NCBI GenBank assembly: GCA_051010015.1
Contig: JBPCVZ010000515.1
Span: 1 to 14,492, forward strand
Reading direction: 5' to 3'
Length of the DNA stretch: 14,492 nt
Source: CAJQQK01 sp051010015
GTDB lineage: Bacteria; Pseudomonadota; Alphaproteobacteria; Rhizobiales; Hyphomicrobiaceae
Made by a program: the position numbers and the translations under genes. Below the pieces are notes generated by a model. The model was not told the DNA's origin. It saw only the letters and a list, made by a program, of their open reading frames with translations, and did not search any database. Position 1 is the first letter of the stretch, and each line of letters opens with the position of its first letter. This document shows positions 7,823 through 14,492 of the stretch, piece after piece.

Positions 7823-8821
7823 ATGCTCGCCTATATCGTGCGCCGCATTATGTTGATGATACCAACGCTGATCCTGGTCAGCATCTTGGTGTTCACGATC
7901 ATCGAGCTGCCACCGGGTGACTATTTCGAGAGCTATGTTGCCGAACTGTTAGCGCAGGGGGAAAAGCCTGACAGCGAGCAAATCGAATTCCTGCGCAAGG
8001 AATACGGCTACGACAAGCATCCCATAGAGCGTTATTTCTACTGGGTATCTGGGCTGCTGCAAGGCGATCTTGGTTATTCTTTCGAGCACGACATGTCCGT
8101 CAACAAGGTTGTCGGCGACCGCATGTTCCTGACCATCCTCGTCTCCTTCGTCACGATCATCTTCACCTGGCTGCTCGCCTTTCCGATCGGGATTTACTCG
8201 GCGATGAACCAGTATAGCTGGGGGGATTACGGCCTCACGTTCATCGGGTTGATCGGCATTGCGACGCCGAACTTTCTTCTCGCGCTGGTCATGATGTATG
8301 GCGCCAACGTCTGGTTCGGCACCTCGATCGGCGGTCTGATGGACCCGGAATTCGTCAACCAGCCACTCAGTTGGGCGAAGTTCCTGTCGATCCTCGAGCA
8401 TCTCTGGATCCCCGTCATCGTGATCGGGACGGCCGGCACCGCAGGGATGATCCGCACGTTGCGCGCCAACCTGCTCGATGAGCTGCAAAAACAGTACTAC
8501 ACGACGGCGCGGGCCAAGGGGCTCAGCCCATTCCGGGCGATGCGCAAGTATCCGTTGCGCATGGCGCTCAATTTCTTCATCGCCGACATCGGCGGGATCC
8601 TGCCGCAAATCATTTCCGGTGCCGAGATTGTCGCGGTCGTCCTGTCGCTGGAGACGACCGGGCCGCTGCTGATCAGCGCACTGCAGTCGCAGGACATGTA
8701 CCTTGCCGGATCATTCTTGATGTTCCTGGCGCTTCTGACCGTCATCGGCGTGCTCATTTCCGATATTCTACTCGGCATCCTCGATCCGCGAATCCGGCTC
8801 TCGGGGGGCAGCAGCAAATGA
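7823..8821 (+). CDS. peptide ABC importer, permease subunit 1 (DppB/YejB type)
   Basis: Inner-membrane channel subunit of 332 residues. Six membrane segments can be placed near residues 9-29, 102-127, 138-160, 193-212, 250-276 and 294-318. A periplasmic loop of about 70 residues lies between the first two, as in the DppB/OppB family. The N terminus MLAYIVRRIMLMIPTLILVS is characteristic. The cytoplasmic EAA-type loop that docks onto the ATPase is TTARAKGLSPFRAMRKYPLR (227-246). The C terminus ILDPRIRLSGG is also typical. The ATG follows the binding-protein stop without a gap, with AAAGGA (7811-7816) six bases upstream as a good ribosome binding site. The stop overlaps the next permease by four bases. 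It should form a heterodimer with that protein. Confidence 0.93.
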   Translation: MLAYIVRRIMLMIPTLILVSILVFTIIELPPGDYFESYVAELLAQGEKPDSEQIEFLRKEYGYDKHPIERYFYWVSGLLQGDLGYSFEHDMSVNKVVGDRMFLTILVSFVTIIFTWLLAFPIGIYSAMNQYSWGDYGLTFIGLIGIATPNFLLALVMMYGANVWFGTSIGGLMDPEFVNQPLSWAKFLSILEHLWIPVIVIGTAGTAGMIRTLRANLLDELQKQYYTTARAKGLSPFRAMRKYPLRMALNFFIADIGGILPQIISGAEIVAVVLSLETTGPLLISALQSQDMYLAGSFLMFLALLTVIGVLISDILLGILDPRIRLSGGSSK

Positions 8822-9996
8822 CGAAGAACACGCTGCCGGAGGCCGGCGAGGCACTGCCGCACTACGTCAATCCGGACCCGTTCGATGCGCGGCGCATCGA
8901 GAAGCTTTCGCCGGCGCAGGAGCGCATCTATCTCGCCTCGCAATGGCGGTTGATGTGGTGGAAGTTCAAGCGCCACCGCGTTGCTGTCGCATCGGCGTTT
9001 TTCCTGACCTTCATGTACATCATGGTCGTGCTGGCGGAGGTATTCGCACCCTACAACTATCAGGCTCGACATCTCGACCACATCTATGCACCTCCGCAAT
9101 CGGTCCGCCTGTTCCATGACGGCCGCTTTGTCGGACCACACGTTCTCGGCTACGACTACCGCCTCAACATGGATACATTGCACCGTGAATACACGGTCAA
9201 TCCGGCCAAGGTGCAGCCGCTGCGGTTCTTCTGCCTGGGCGACGGTTATCGCTTCTGGGGGCTGACAGACGGCCGATTCCATCTCATGTGTCCGGCCAAG
9301 GACGGCCACGCGTTCCTGCTCGGCACGGATCGGCTGGGCCGCGACATGCTCTCACGCATCATCCATGGCGCGCGCATATCGATGACGATCGGGTTGATCG
9401 GCGTGGCGGTTTCGATCGTGCTCGGCGTCTTCTTCGGCGGACTCGCCGGTTATCTCGGCGGCATGGTCGACCTTGTCATCCAGCGCATCATCGAAGTTCT
9501 CCAGAGCCTGCCGTCCATCCCATTGTGGCTGGCGATTGCCGCGATCATCCCGGTCAACTGGAGCCCACTGGCGGTCTACTTCTTTATCACCTTCATTCTC
9601 GGCTTGCTCGACTGGACGAAGCTCGCGCGCGCCGTGCGATCCAAACTTTTGTCGCTGCGAGAGGAGGATTACGTGCTGGCGGCCCAGCTGATGGGAGCCA
9701 GTCCAGCCCGCGTCATCACGCGTCACCTGGTGCCGGGCTTCACGAGCCACCTGATCGCGGCTGCTACATTGTCGATTCCGGCCATGATCCTAGGCGAAAC
9801 AGCCCTGAGTTTCCTCGGCCTCGGGCTGCGCGCGCCGATCACGAGTTGGGGCGTTTTGCTGACCGACGCGCAAAACATCAACGTCGTCGCCATTTACCCC
9901 TGGCTCATGCTGCCCGTGGTGCCGGTAATTCTGGTCGTCTTGGCGTACAACTTCCTCGGCGATGGCCTCAGGGATGCCGCAGATCCGTACAAATAG
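8818..9996 (+). CDS. peptide ABC importer, permease subunit 2 (DppC/YejE type)
   Basis: Second channel subunit, 392 residues, long for DppC/OppC (about 300). A cytoplasmic N-terminal region of roughly 55 residues precedes the first membrane span (57-78). About 90 residues then separate it from the family motif LLGTDRLGRDMLSRI (167-181). This insert (VRLFHDGRFVGP ... GDGYRFWG) is predicted periplasmic; E. coli YejE also has an insert at this position, whereas DppC has a shorter one. Five further spans follow, and the EAA loop EDYVLAAQLMGASPARVITR (283-302) contacts the ATPase. The C terminus NFLGDGLRDAADPYK is canonical. The start overlaps the previous stop (ATGA). The gene closes the operon, and inverted repeats follow. 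Confidence 0.93.
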   Translation: MTKNTLPEAGEALPHYVNPDPFDARRIEKLSPAQERIYLASQWRLMWWKFKRHRVAVASAFFLTFMYIMVVLAEVFAPYNYQARHLDHIYAPPQSVRLFHDGRFVGPHVLGYDYRLNMDTLHREYTVNPAKVQPLRFFCLGDGYRFWGLTDGRFHLMCPAKDGHAFLLGTDRLGRDMLSRIIHGARISMTIGLIGVAVSIVLGVFFGGLAGYLGGMVDLVIQRIIEVLQSLPSIPLWLAIAAIIPVNWSPLAVYFFITFILGLLDWTKLARAVRSKLLSLREEDYVLAAQLMGASPARVITRHLVPGFTSHLIAAATLSIPAMILGETALSFLGLGLRAPITSWGVLLTDAQNINVVAIYPWLMLPVVPVILVVLAYNFLGDGLRDAADPYK

Positions 9997-10026
9997 TCCG
10001 TTCACAGTGTATAGATTGTGATGGAC
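9996..10026 (+). terminator. stem-loop at the end of the ABC operon, possible weak terminator
   Basis: GTCC (9996-9999) pairs with GGAC (10023-10026) and TCACA (10002-10006) with TGTGA (10017-10021). The result is a nine-pair interrupted stem with a 10-base loop, beginning at the last base of the permease stop codon. No T-run follows, so it is not a classical intrinsic terminator. It may instead stabilise the mRNA 3' end or be a protein-binding site. Confidence 0.3.
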
Positions 10027-10081
10027 CGTGACTCATTTCCGCTTTCGCTGCGCCAAGAAACATGGTGGGTGATCGCATAAC

Positions 10082-10115
10082 AGGCGCCGACAACGTTGAG
10101 GGGCCGATGGCGCCT
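10082..10115. repeat. 7-bp inverted repeat upstream of the glycosyltransferase operon
   Basis: AGGCGCC (10082-10088) and GGCGCCT (10109-10115) are exact reverse complements separated by 20 bases. The second arm ends 17 bases before the ATG at 10132. The repeat could be an operator or a 5' leader hairpin for the downstream operon. No convincing -35/-10 pair was found around it. Confidence 0.35.
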
Positions 10116-10131
10116 AACCTGAGTGGGGGCA

Positions 10132-11340
10132 ATGAAGCAGTTCGATGACCACACGCGGGTGCTGATGTACTCGCACGACACGTTCGGGCTCGGCCACTTG
10201 CGCCGCACCCGGGCGATTGCGCATGCGCTGGTCGAACAGCACAAGCGTCTCACGGTGCTGATTATTTCCGGTTCCTCGATCGCCGGTGCGTTCGATTTCC
10301 GCTCGCGCGTGGATTTCATCAAGATTCCGAGCGTGATCAAGCTGCGCAATGGTGACTATACATCGATGTCGGACCACATCGATCTCAGCGAGACGCTTTC
10401 GATGCGCCGCGCCATCATCGAAAGTGCCGCGATCAATTTCCGCCCGAATGTGTTTATCGTCGACAAGGAACCACGAGGGTTGCGTGGTGAGCTGGACCCG
10501 ACGCTGCCGCGTCTGCGCGACATGGGATGCGAAGTCATCCTGGGATTGCGCGAGGTGCTGGATGAACCGAGTGTGGTGCGCGATGAATGGGCGCGCAGCG
10601 ACGCTCTGCGTTCGGTGGTCGACTACTATGATCGTATCTGGATTTACGGATCGGCGGATTTCTACGATCCGCTGAGCGGCGTGCCGCTCCCCGTAGAGGT
10701 GCGCGAACGCGTCGAACACGTCGGGTTTCTCGCCCGCACGGTGCCGGCGGCCACTTACTCCGCCGCGCGCGACCTGCCTGCCGAGTTTGTTCTCATTACC
10801 GCCGGCGGCGGCGGAGATGCCGCCGAGCTCATGGGGCAGGTGCTCGCCGCCAAGGAGCATGACAAATCGAGCAAATTGCCGTTCGTCATGACACTCGGGC
10901 CCTATATGTCGTTGCGCGAAAAGAGCGAGATTCGTCACCGCGCGCGTCGCCTGCCAGATGTCTACCTGCTCGATTTCGATAACCGCCTCGAAGAATTGAT
11001 GCAACGGGCAACGGCAGTGGTTGCGATGGGCGGCTACAATACGTTCTGCGAACTGATGTCGTTCGACAAGCGTGCGCTGATCGTGCCGCGCATCGTTCCG
11101 CGCAAGGAGCAGTTGATCCGCGCGCAGCGGGCGGCGGAGCATAATCTCGTCACGATGCTTGATCCGCATCAGGCCAGCGATCCCTGGCGCATGGCAGCCG
11201 CAATCAATGCCTTGCCAACCCGCCCGAAACCATCGACCGTCGATTACAAGATCGACCTCAAGGGTCTCGATCGCATCGGCCGCGTCATTGAAGACATCAA
11301 GCGGCGGGCCGGGGTGCGTAGCATGGAAAGTGTGGGATGA
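10132..11340 (+). CDS. predicted MurG-like glycosyltransferase (COG4671-type), first of three
   Basis: A predicted GT-B fold glycosyltransferase of 402 residues, cytoplasmic or peripheral to the inner membrane. The N-terminal domain has the glycine-loop motif SHDTFGLGHLRR (14-25), where MurG-type enzymes bind the acceptor. VDKEPRGLRGEL (110-121) and LREVLDEP (139-146) are segments shared with the third gene of the cluster. The C-terminal donor domain has TAGGGGDA (223-230), GGYNTFCEL (300-308) and KEQ (325-327), equivalent to the nucleotide-sugar region of MurG. ATG 10132 is preferred over GTG 10123 because GAGTGGGGG lies just upstream as a purine-rich ribosome binding site. The stop overlaps the next start (ATGA). 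Donor sugar and acceptor are unknown. It is not MurG itself: no peptidoglycan genes are near and the motifs diverge. Confidence 0.8.
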   Translation: MKQFDDHTRVLMYSHDTFGLGHLRRTRAIAHALVEQHKRLTVLIISGSSIAGAFDFRSRVDFIKIPSVIKLRNGDYTSMSDHIDLSETLSMRRAIIESAAINFRPNVFIVDKEPRGLRGELDPTLPRLRDMGCEVILGLREVLDEPSVVRDEWARSDALRSVVDYYDRIWIYGSADFYDPLSGVPLPVEVRERVEHVGFLARTVPAATYSAARDLPAEFVLITAGGGGDAAELMGQVLAAKEHDKSSKLPFVMTLGPYMSLREKSEIRHRARRLPDVYLLDFDNRLEELMQRATAVVAMGGYNTFCELMSFDKRALIVPRIVPRKEQLIRAQRAAEHNLVTMLDPHQASDPWRMAAAINALPTRPKPSTVDYKIDLKGLDRIGRVIEDIKRRAGVRSMESVG

Positions 11341-12650
11341 CCGGGCCGGCGACGATCGCAGGGCGCAAAACCATTGCCGTGGTGCTGAAAGGGTATCCAC
11401 GACTGTCCGAGACGTTCATCGCGCAGGAATTGCATGGCCTCGAGCGCCGCGGCTTCGCGCTGCGCTTTATCTCGCTGCGCCACCCGACCGATCGCGCGAC
11501 CCACCCGATCCATGATGAAATCGAGGCATCGGTCAGCTACTTGCCGGAATACCTGCACCGGGAGCCGTGGCGTGTCCTCAAAGGCGTCGCGACGGTCCTC
11601 GCACGGCGCGGGTTCTGGCGGGCGGCTGGTCGCTGGTTCGGCGACCTCGCAAGGGATCGCTCGCGCAGCCGGCTGCGCCGTTTCGGTCAGGCATGCGTCA
11701 TGGCCGCCGAACTGCCCGACGATGTGGCGCGGCTCTATGCCCATTTCATCCATACGCCGGCAGCGGTCACCGGTTACGCGAGCCTGATGAGCGGTCGCCC
11801 CTGGTCATGTTCGGCACACGCCAAGGACATCTGGACGTCGCCCGACTGGGAGTTGCAGCAGAATCTATCGGCGGCCGACTGGGTTGCAACGTGTACGCGT
11901 TTCGGCTGGCAGCACCTCCAAGGATTGGCGGATGATCCGGCGAAGGTGCACCTGATCTACCACGGCCTCGATCTGACGCGCTTTCCCACGCCGCCGTCGA
12001 GCAGCCGGGTGGCGCGTGATGGTGGAACGCCGGCAACGGCCATTCAATTGCTGAGCGTTGGCCGCGCCGTTGAAAAAAAGGGCTTCGACGTGCTGCTCAG
12101 GGCTCTAGCCGACCTGCCGGATGACCTGCACTGGACATGGACGCTGATTGGCGGTGGTGGAAAGCTCGACGCGCTGCAGGCCGAGGCGGTACGACTGGGG
12201 CTGGACGGGCGCATTACATGGCTTGGCGCGCGTGCGCAGTCCGAGGTGCTGCAAGCCTATCGCGATGCCGATCTGTTCGTGTTGCCTTGCCGCGTGACGG
12301 CAGATGGCGATCGTGACGGTCTGCCCAACGTCCTGGTTGAAGCACAAAGCCAGCGGCTGGCGTGCATCTCGACTCCGATCTCCGGTATCCCGGAACTCAT
12401 TGTCGATGGCGAGACCGGCACGCTCGTACCATCCGAAGACGCCGGCGCGCTGGCCGAGGCGATCGAACTGCTCGGGCGTGATCCGGGACGCCGGACCGAC
12501 CTTGCCGCGGCCGGAGAGATGCGAGTGCGCAGCAAGTTCGATATGCATCAGGGTCTGGCACAACTGGCCGCCCTGTTTCCACCGGAATACGTGCAGCACA
12601 TGGCTGGCGCGGATGCGATGGGGAGCGCACCGTCGGAGGCTGCGGAATGA
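11337..12650 (+). CDS. glycosyltransferase family 4 (WcaL-like), second of three
   Basis: A 437-residue GT-B retaining glycosyltransferase. The N-terminal signature GYPRLSETFIAQEL (19-32) is typical of GT4 enzymes of exopolysaccharide clusters such as colanic acid WcaL. SAHAKDIW (159-166) and HGLDLTRF (209-216) close the acceptor domain. The donor domain starts at VGRAVEKKGFDVLL (241-254) and carries DGLPNVLVEA (327-336), followed by GIPELIVDGETG (350-361). The usual EX7E pair reads D327 and E335, so the first acidic residue is Asp. This is a conservative change and probably compatible with activity. Both ends overlap neighbours by four bases, so it is translationally coupled to the two MurG-like genes. 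Cytoplasmic assembly of a surface or secreted glycan is inferred; donor and acceptor cannot be assigned. Confidence 0.9.
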   Translation: MTGPATIAGRKTIAVVLKGYPRLSETFIAQELHGLERRGFALRFISLRHPTDRATHPIHDEIEASVSYLPEYLHREPWRVLKGVATVLARRGFWRAAGRWFGDLARDRSRSRLRRFGQACVMAAELPDDVARLYAHFIHTPAAVTGYASLMSGRPWSCSAHAKDIWTSPDWELQQNLSAADWVATCTRFGWQHLQGLADDPAKVHLIYHGLDLTRFPTPPSSSRVARDGGTPATAIQLLSVGRAVEKKGFDVLLRALADLPDDLHWTWTLIGGGGKLDALQAEAVRLGLDGRITWLGARAQSEVLQAYRDADLFVLPCRVTADGDRDGLPNVLVEAQSQRLACISTPISGIPELIVDGETGTLVPSEDAGALAEAIELLGRDPGRRTDLAAAGEMRVRSKFDMHQGLAQLAALFPPEYVQHMAGADAMGSAPSEAAE

Positions 12651-13831
12651 GTCGGCCCCGCGTACTGTTCTACGTGCAGTACCTGGAAGGGATCGGCCAC
12701 GTTGTTCGGGCACGCCGCATTGCCGAAGCACTGGTCGGGCGCGGTTGCCATGTCGCGCTGGTACTGGGCGGCGATCCGATCCCGGGCTTCGACGTGGCAG
12801 GGGCAACGCTGCACCAGCTGGCGCCACTGCACGCCGGACCGGACAGCTATTCGAGGCTGCTCACACCAGATGGCGGACTGGCAGATGACGCATACAAATT
12901 TGCGCGACGCGACGCGTTGCTCGCGATTTACGCGGCAGAACGACCCGATATCCTGATGACCGAGGCATACCCGATGGGGCGCTGGGCGATGGATTTCGAA
13001 CTCGAACCGTTGCTGGCGCATGCATCCTCCGAGCCTCGCCGGGCGATGATCGTCGCCTCTCTGAGAGACATTCTGCAGATGCCCAAGAAGGCGGACAAAG
13101 CAACGAAGTCCATCGCGCTGTTTGACCGTTACTATGATTGGATGCTCGTGCATGGCGACGCCGCACTGGTCCGAATCGAGGAAAGTTTCCCACCCCTCGC
13201 AGATTTTCTCGACCGGGCACATTACACCGGGATCGTCGCGCCGGAGCCCCCGGGCCGGTCGATAAACGAGGGAGACGAAACCTTCGACGTCATCGTCTCG
13301 GGCGGCGGCGGGGCGATCGGCTATGAAGTGCTGGCCGCCGCGATCGCCGCCAAGCCCGACACAAGGCTGGCAGAAGGCAAGTGGCTGGCGCTCGCCGGGC
13401 CGCGGATGCCGGATGAGCAATTTGACCGATTGAGGGAACTGGCGGGCGATTATGGCGTGGACCTCGAGCGCTATCGCGGGGGCCTGACGGGGCTCATGGC
13501 ACGGGCCCGATTGTCGATCCAGCGCGCCGGCTACAATACGGTGGCGGACCTGCTGACTGCCGGCTGTCGCGGCGTACTGGTGCCCGATGCGGCGGGTGGT
13601 CAGATGGAACAGCCCCTGCGAGCGGCAAAGCTGGCGGCGCGCGGCGCCGTCGTCGTCGTGGACGAAGAAAGGCTGGCGCCGCAGGCTATGGCCGAGGCCG
13701 TCGACCGTGCGCTGGCGAGCAAACCCGACGCGGTGGCCCTCGATCTCGACGGCGCGGCGGGCGCCGCTGACGCGTTGTGCGCCCTATACCGGGACTACCA
13801 ACTGGCGCAGGACGCGGCCGAGCACAGCTGA
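12647..13831 (+). CDS. predicted MurG-like glycosyltransferase (COG4671-type), third of three
   Basis: A 394-residue predicted GT-B glycosyltransferase distantly paralogous to the first gene of the cluster. Corresponding blocks can be aligned by eye: EGIGHVVRARRIAEAL (14-29) with FGLGHLRRTRAIAHAL, TEAYPMGRWAMDFEL (105-119) with VDKEPRGLRGEL, LRDILQMP (139-146) with LREVLDEP, SGGGGAIGYE (218-227) with TAGGGGDA, and AGYNTVADL (294-302) with GGYNTFCEL. EQ (321-322) also matches. The acidic residue after GYNT is Asp301 here and Glu307 in the first gene. The start is secure: ATG in the ATGA overlap with GGAGG (12635-12639) seven bases upstream. The last 48 bases overlap the 3' end of an opposite-strand glycosyltransferase. 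Specificity is unknown; divergence from the first gene suggests a different linkage or donor. Confidence 0.8.
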   Translation: MSRPRVLFYVQYLEGIGHVVRARRIAEALVGRGCHVALVLGGDPIPGFDVAGATLHQLAPLHAGPDSYSRLLTPDGGLADDAYKFARRDALLAIYAAERPDILMTEAYPMGRWAMDFELEPLLAHASSEPRRAMIVASLRDILQMPKKADKATKSIALFDRYYDWMLVHGDAALVRIEESFPPLADFLDRAHYTGIVAPEPPGRSINEGDETFDVIVSGGGGAIGYEVLAAAIAAKPDTRLAEGKWLALAGPRMPDEQFDRLRELAGDYGVDLERYRGGLTGLMARARLSIQRAGYNTVADLLTAGCRGVLVPDAAGGQMEQPLRAAKLAARGAVVVVDEERLAPQAMAEAVDRALASKPDAVALDLDGAAGAADALCALYRDYQLAQDAAEHS

Positions 13832-14492
13832 GGCGGCAGGCAGACTGTGGTGTTCCTCGACGCCGGCCTGCGCCGTCGCGCCCAGACGTCGGCGCTGATC
13901 GGGATCGTTGATCAGGCGTGCGATGCACGTCGCGAGGGCTTGCGGCGTTGCTTCGTCTGCGAGGTAACCGGTTTCCGCGTGTCGCACGACTTCGGGCACG
14001 CCAGCCGTGCGCAACGCTGCGACGGGCAGGCCGGCGGCCTGGGCTTCGAGATAGGCCATGCCAAAGGCTTCCTCGAGCCCCGGCCAAACGAACAGGTCGC
14101 CGGACGCGAGGACCTGGCGTATCGCTGCGTCATCGAGCCGACCGTGGAAGCAGAGCCGCTCCGCCGGCAACCCGGCGAACGCCGCCTCAACCGCCTGACG
14201 CGCCTCACCGTCGCCGACGATGTCGAGATGCCATTCCAGACCGTCTAATGCGGCAAGGCTGTCGGCGAGCAGTCGATAGCTCGCGAGTTTGGTGCCCGGA
14301 CGCATCATCGCGACCGTGACGAGACGCGTGGTTGGTGATGGGCCACGCGCTCCTTTGGGGAAAGGCGCCTCGGATGGCCTGGTCGCGTCGAGGTCGAGGA
14401 ACGGCGGAAGGCGGTGCAGGCGTTCGACGGCGCAGATGTCGGCGAGGCCGGCCCGGTCGCGGGCCGTGAAGTTGAAAATGGCATCTGCCGCG
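13784..14492 (-). CDS. glycosyltransferase family 4, C-terminal part (5' end outside window)
   Basis: The minus-strand frame is open from the window edge to the TAG at 13784-13786, giving about 235 codons of a longer gene. An internal ATG pair at 14303-14308 is not the start, because recognisable GT4 sequence continues upstream of it (DAIFNFTARD, LHRLPPFLDLDATRP, then TRLVTVAMMRPGTKL). The donor domain has VGDG, FHGRLDD and the catalytic pair in EEAFGMAYLEAQAAGLPVAA, a complete EX7E motif, followed by AGVPEVVRHAETGYLA. A short tail ends in LRQLVVPV. It converges on the plus-strand glycosyltransferase trio and overlaps the last of them by 48 bases. It probably belongs to the same glycan locus but to a different transcription unit. 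The acceptor domain and N terminus are not visible. Confidence 0.9.
   Translation of the reverse strand, partial: AADAIFNFTARDRAGLADICAVERLHRLPPFLDLDATRPSEAPFPKGARGPSPTTRLVTVAMMRPGTKLASYRLLADSLAALDGLEWHLDIVGDGEARQAVEAAFAGLPAERLCFHGRLDDAAIRQVLASGDLFVWPGLEEAFGMAYLEAQAAGLPVAALRTAGVPEVVRHAETGYLADEATPQALATCIARLINDPDQRRRLGATAQAGVEEHHSLPAASAVLGRVLRQLVVPV

Noticed and set aside
14303..14308. Start codon of the minus-strand GT4 at the internal ATG pair
   Set aside because: The same frame continues upstream to the window edge with conserved GT4 sequence (TRLVTVAMMRPGTKL), so the gene is 5'-incomplete rather than starting here.

Overview
The window looks like a chromosomal segment of an alphaproteobacterium. 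The coding DNA is GC-rich, queA and tgt lie together, a YejABEF/Dpp-type peptide transporter is present, and genes are tightly packed with ATGA start/stop overlaps. The assignment rests on protein resemblance and gene order only; no phylogenetic marker was analysed.

Layout. (1) 2-2214: queA and tgt, two enzymes of queuosine tRNA modification, overlapping by 4 bases. The Tgt is unusual: three of the four zinc ligands of bacterial Tgt are replaced, while the catalytic aspartates remain. (2) 2314-2386: tRNA-Lys(UUU) without an encoded CCA, with a candidate promoter in front. (3) 2387-3884: about 1.5 kb of gene-poor, partly AT-rich DNA directly 3' of the tRNA. It holds a probable decayed reading frame, a weak 88-aa frame, a duplicated 15-bp motif, a 7-bp inverted repeat, a candidate sigma70 promoter and a possible 34-residue single-span membrane peptide. 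This looks like an old integration site, but no integrase is recognisable. (4) 3885-9996: a four-gene ABC importer operon in the order fused double ATPase, periplasmic binding protein, permease, permease, every junction overlapping or abutting. It should import peptides or peptide-like compounds. (5) 10132-13831: three translationally coupled glycosyltransferase genes. A GT4 retaining-type enzyme is flanked by two distantly paralogous MurG-like (COG4671-type) predicted glycosyltransferases. (6) 13784-14492, minus strand: the C-terminal part of another GT4 glycosyltransferase, running off the window. Its 3' end overlaps the third glycosyltransferase by 48 bases.

The transporter operon and the glycosyltransferase cluster are separated by about 135 bases containing two inverted repeats and are probably separate transcription units. 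The glycosyltransferases probably build one surface or secreted glycan. No polymerase, flippase or export gene lies in the window, so the product is unknown. The points most worth checking are the zinc-less Tgt, the coupled glycosyltransferase trio with its convergent overlapping partner, and the gene-poor stretch beside the tRNA.
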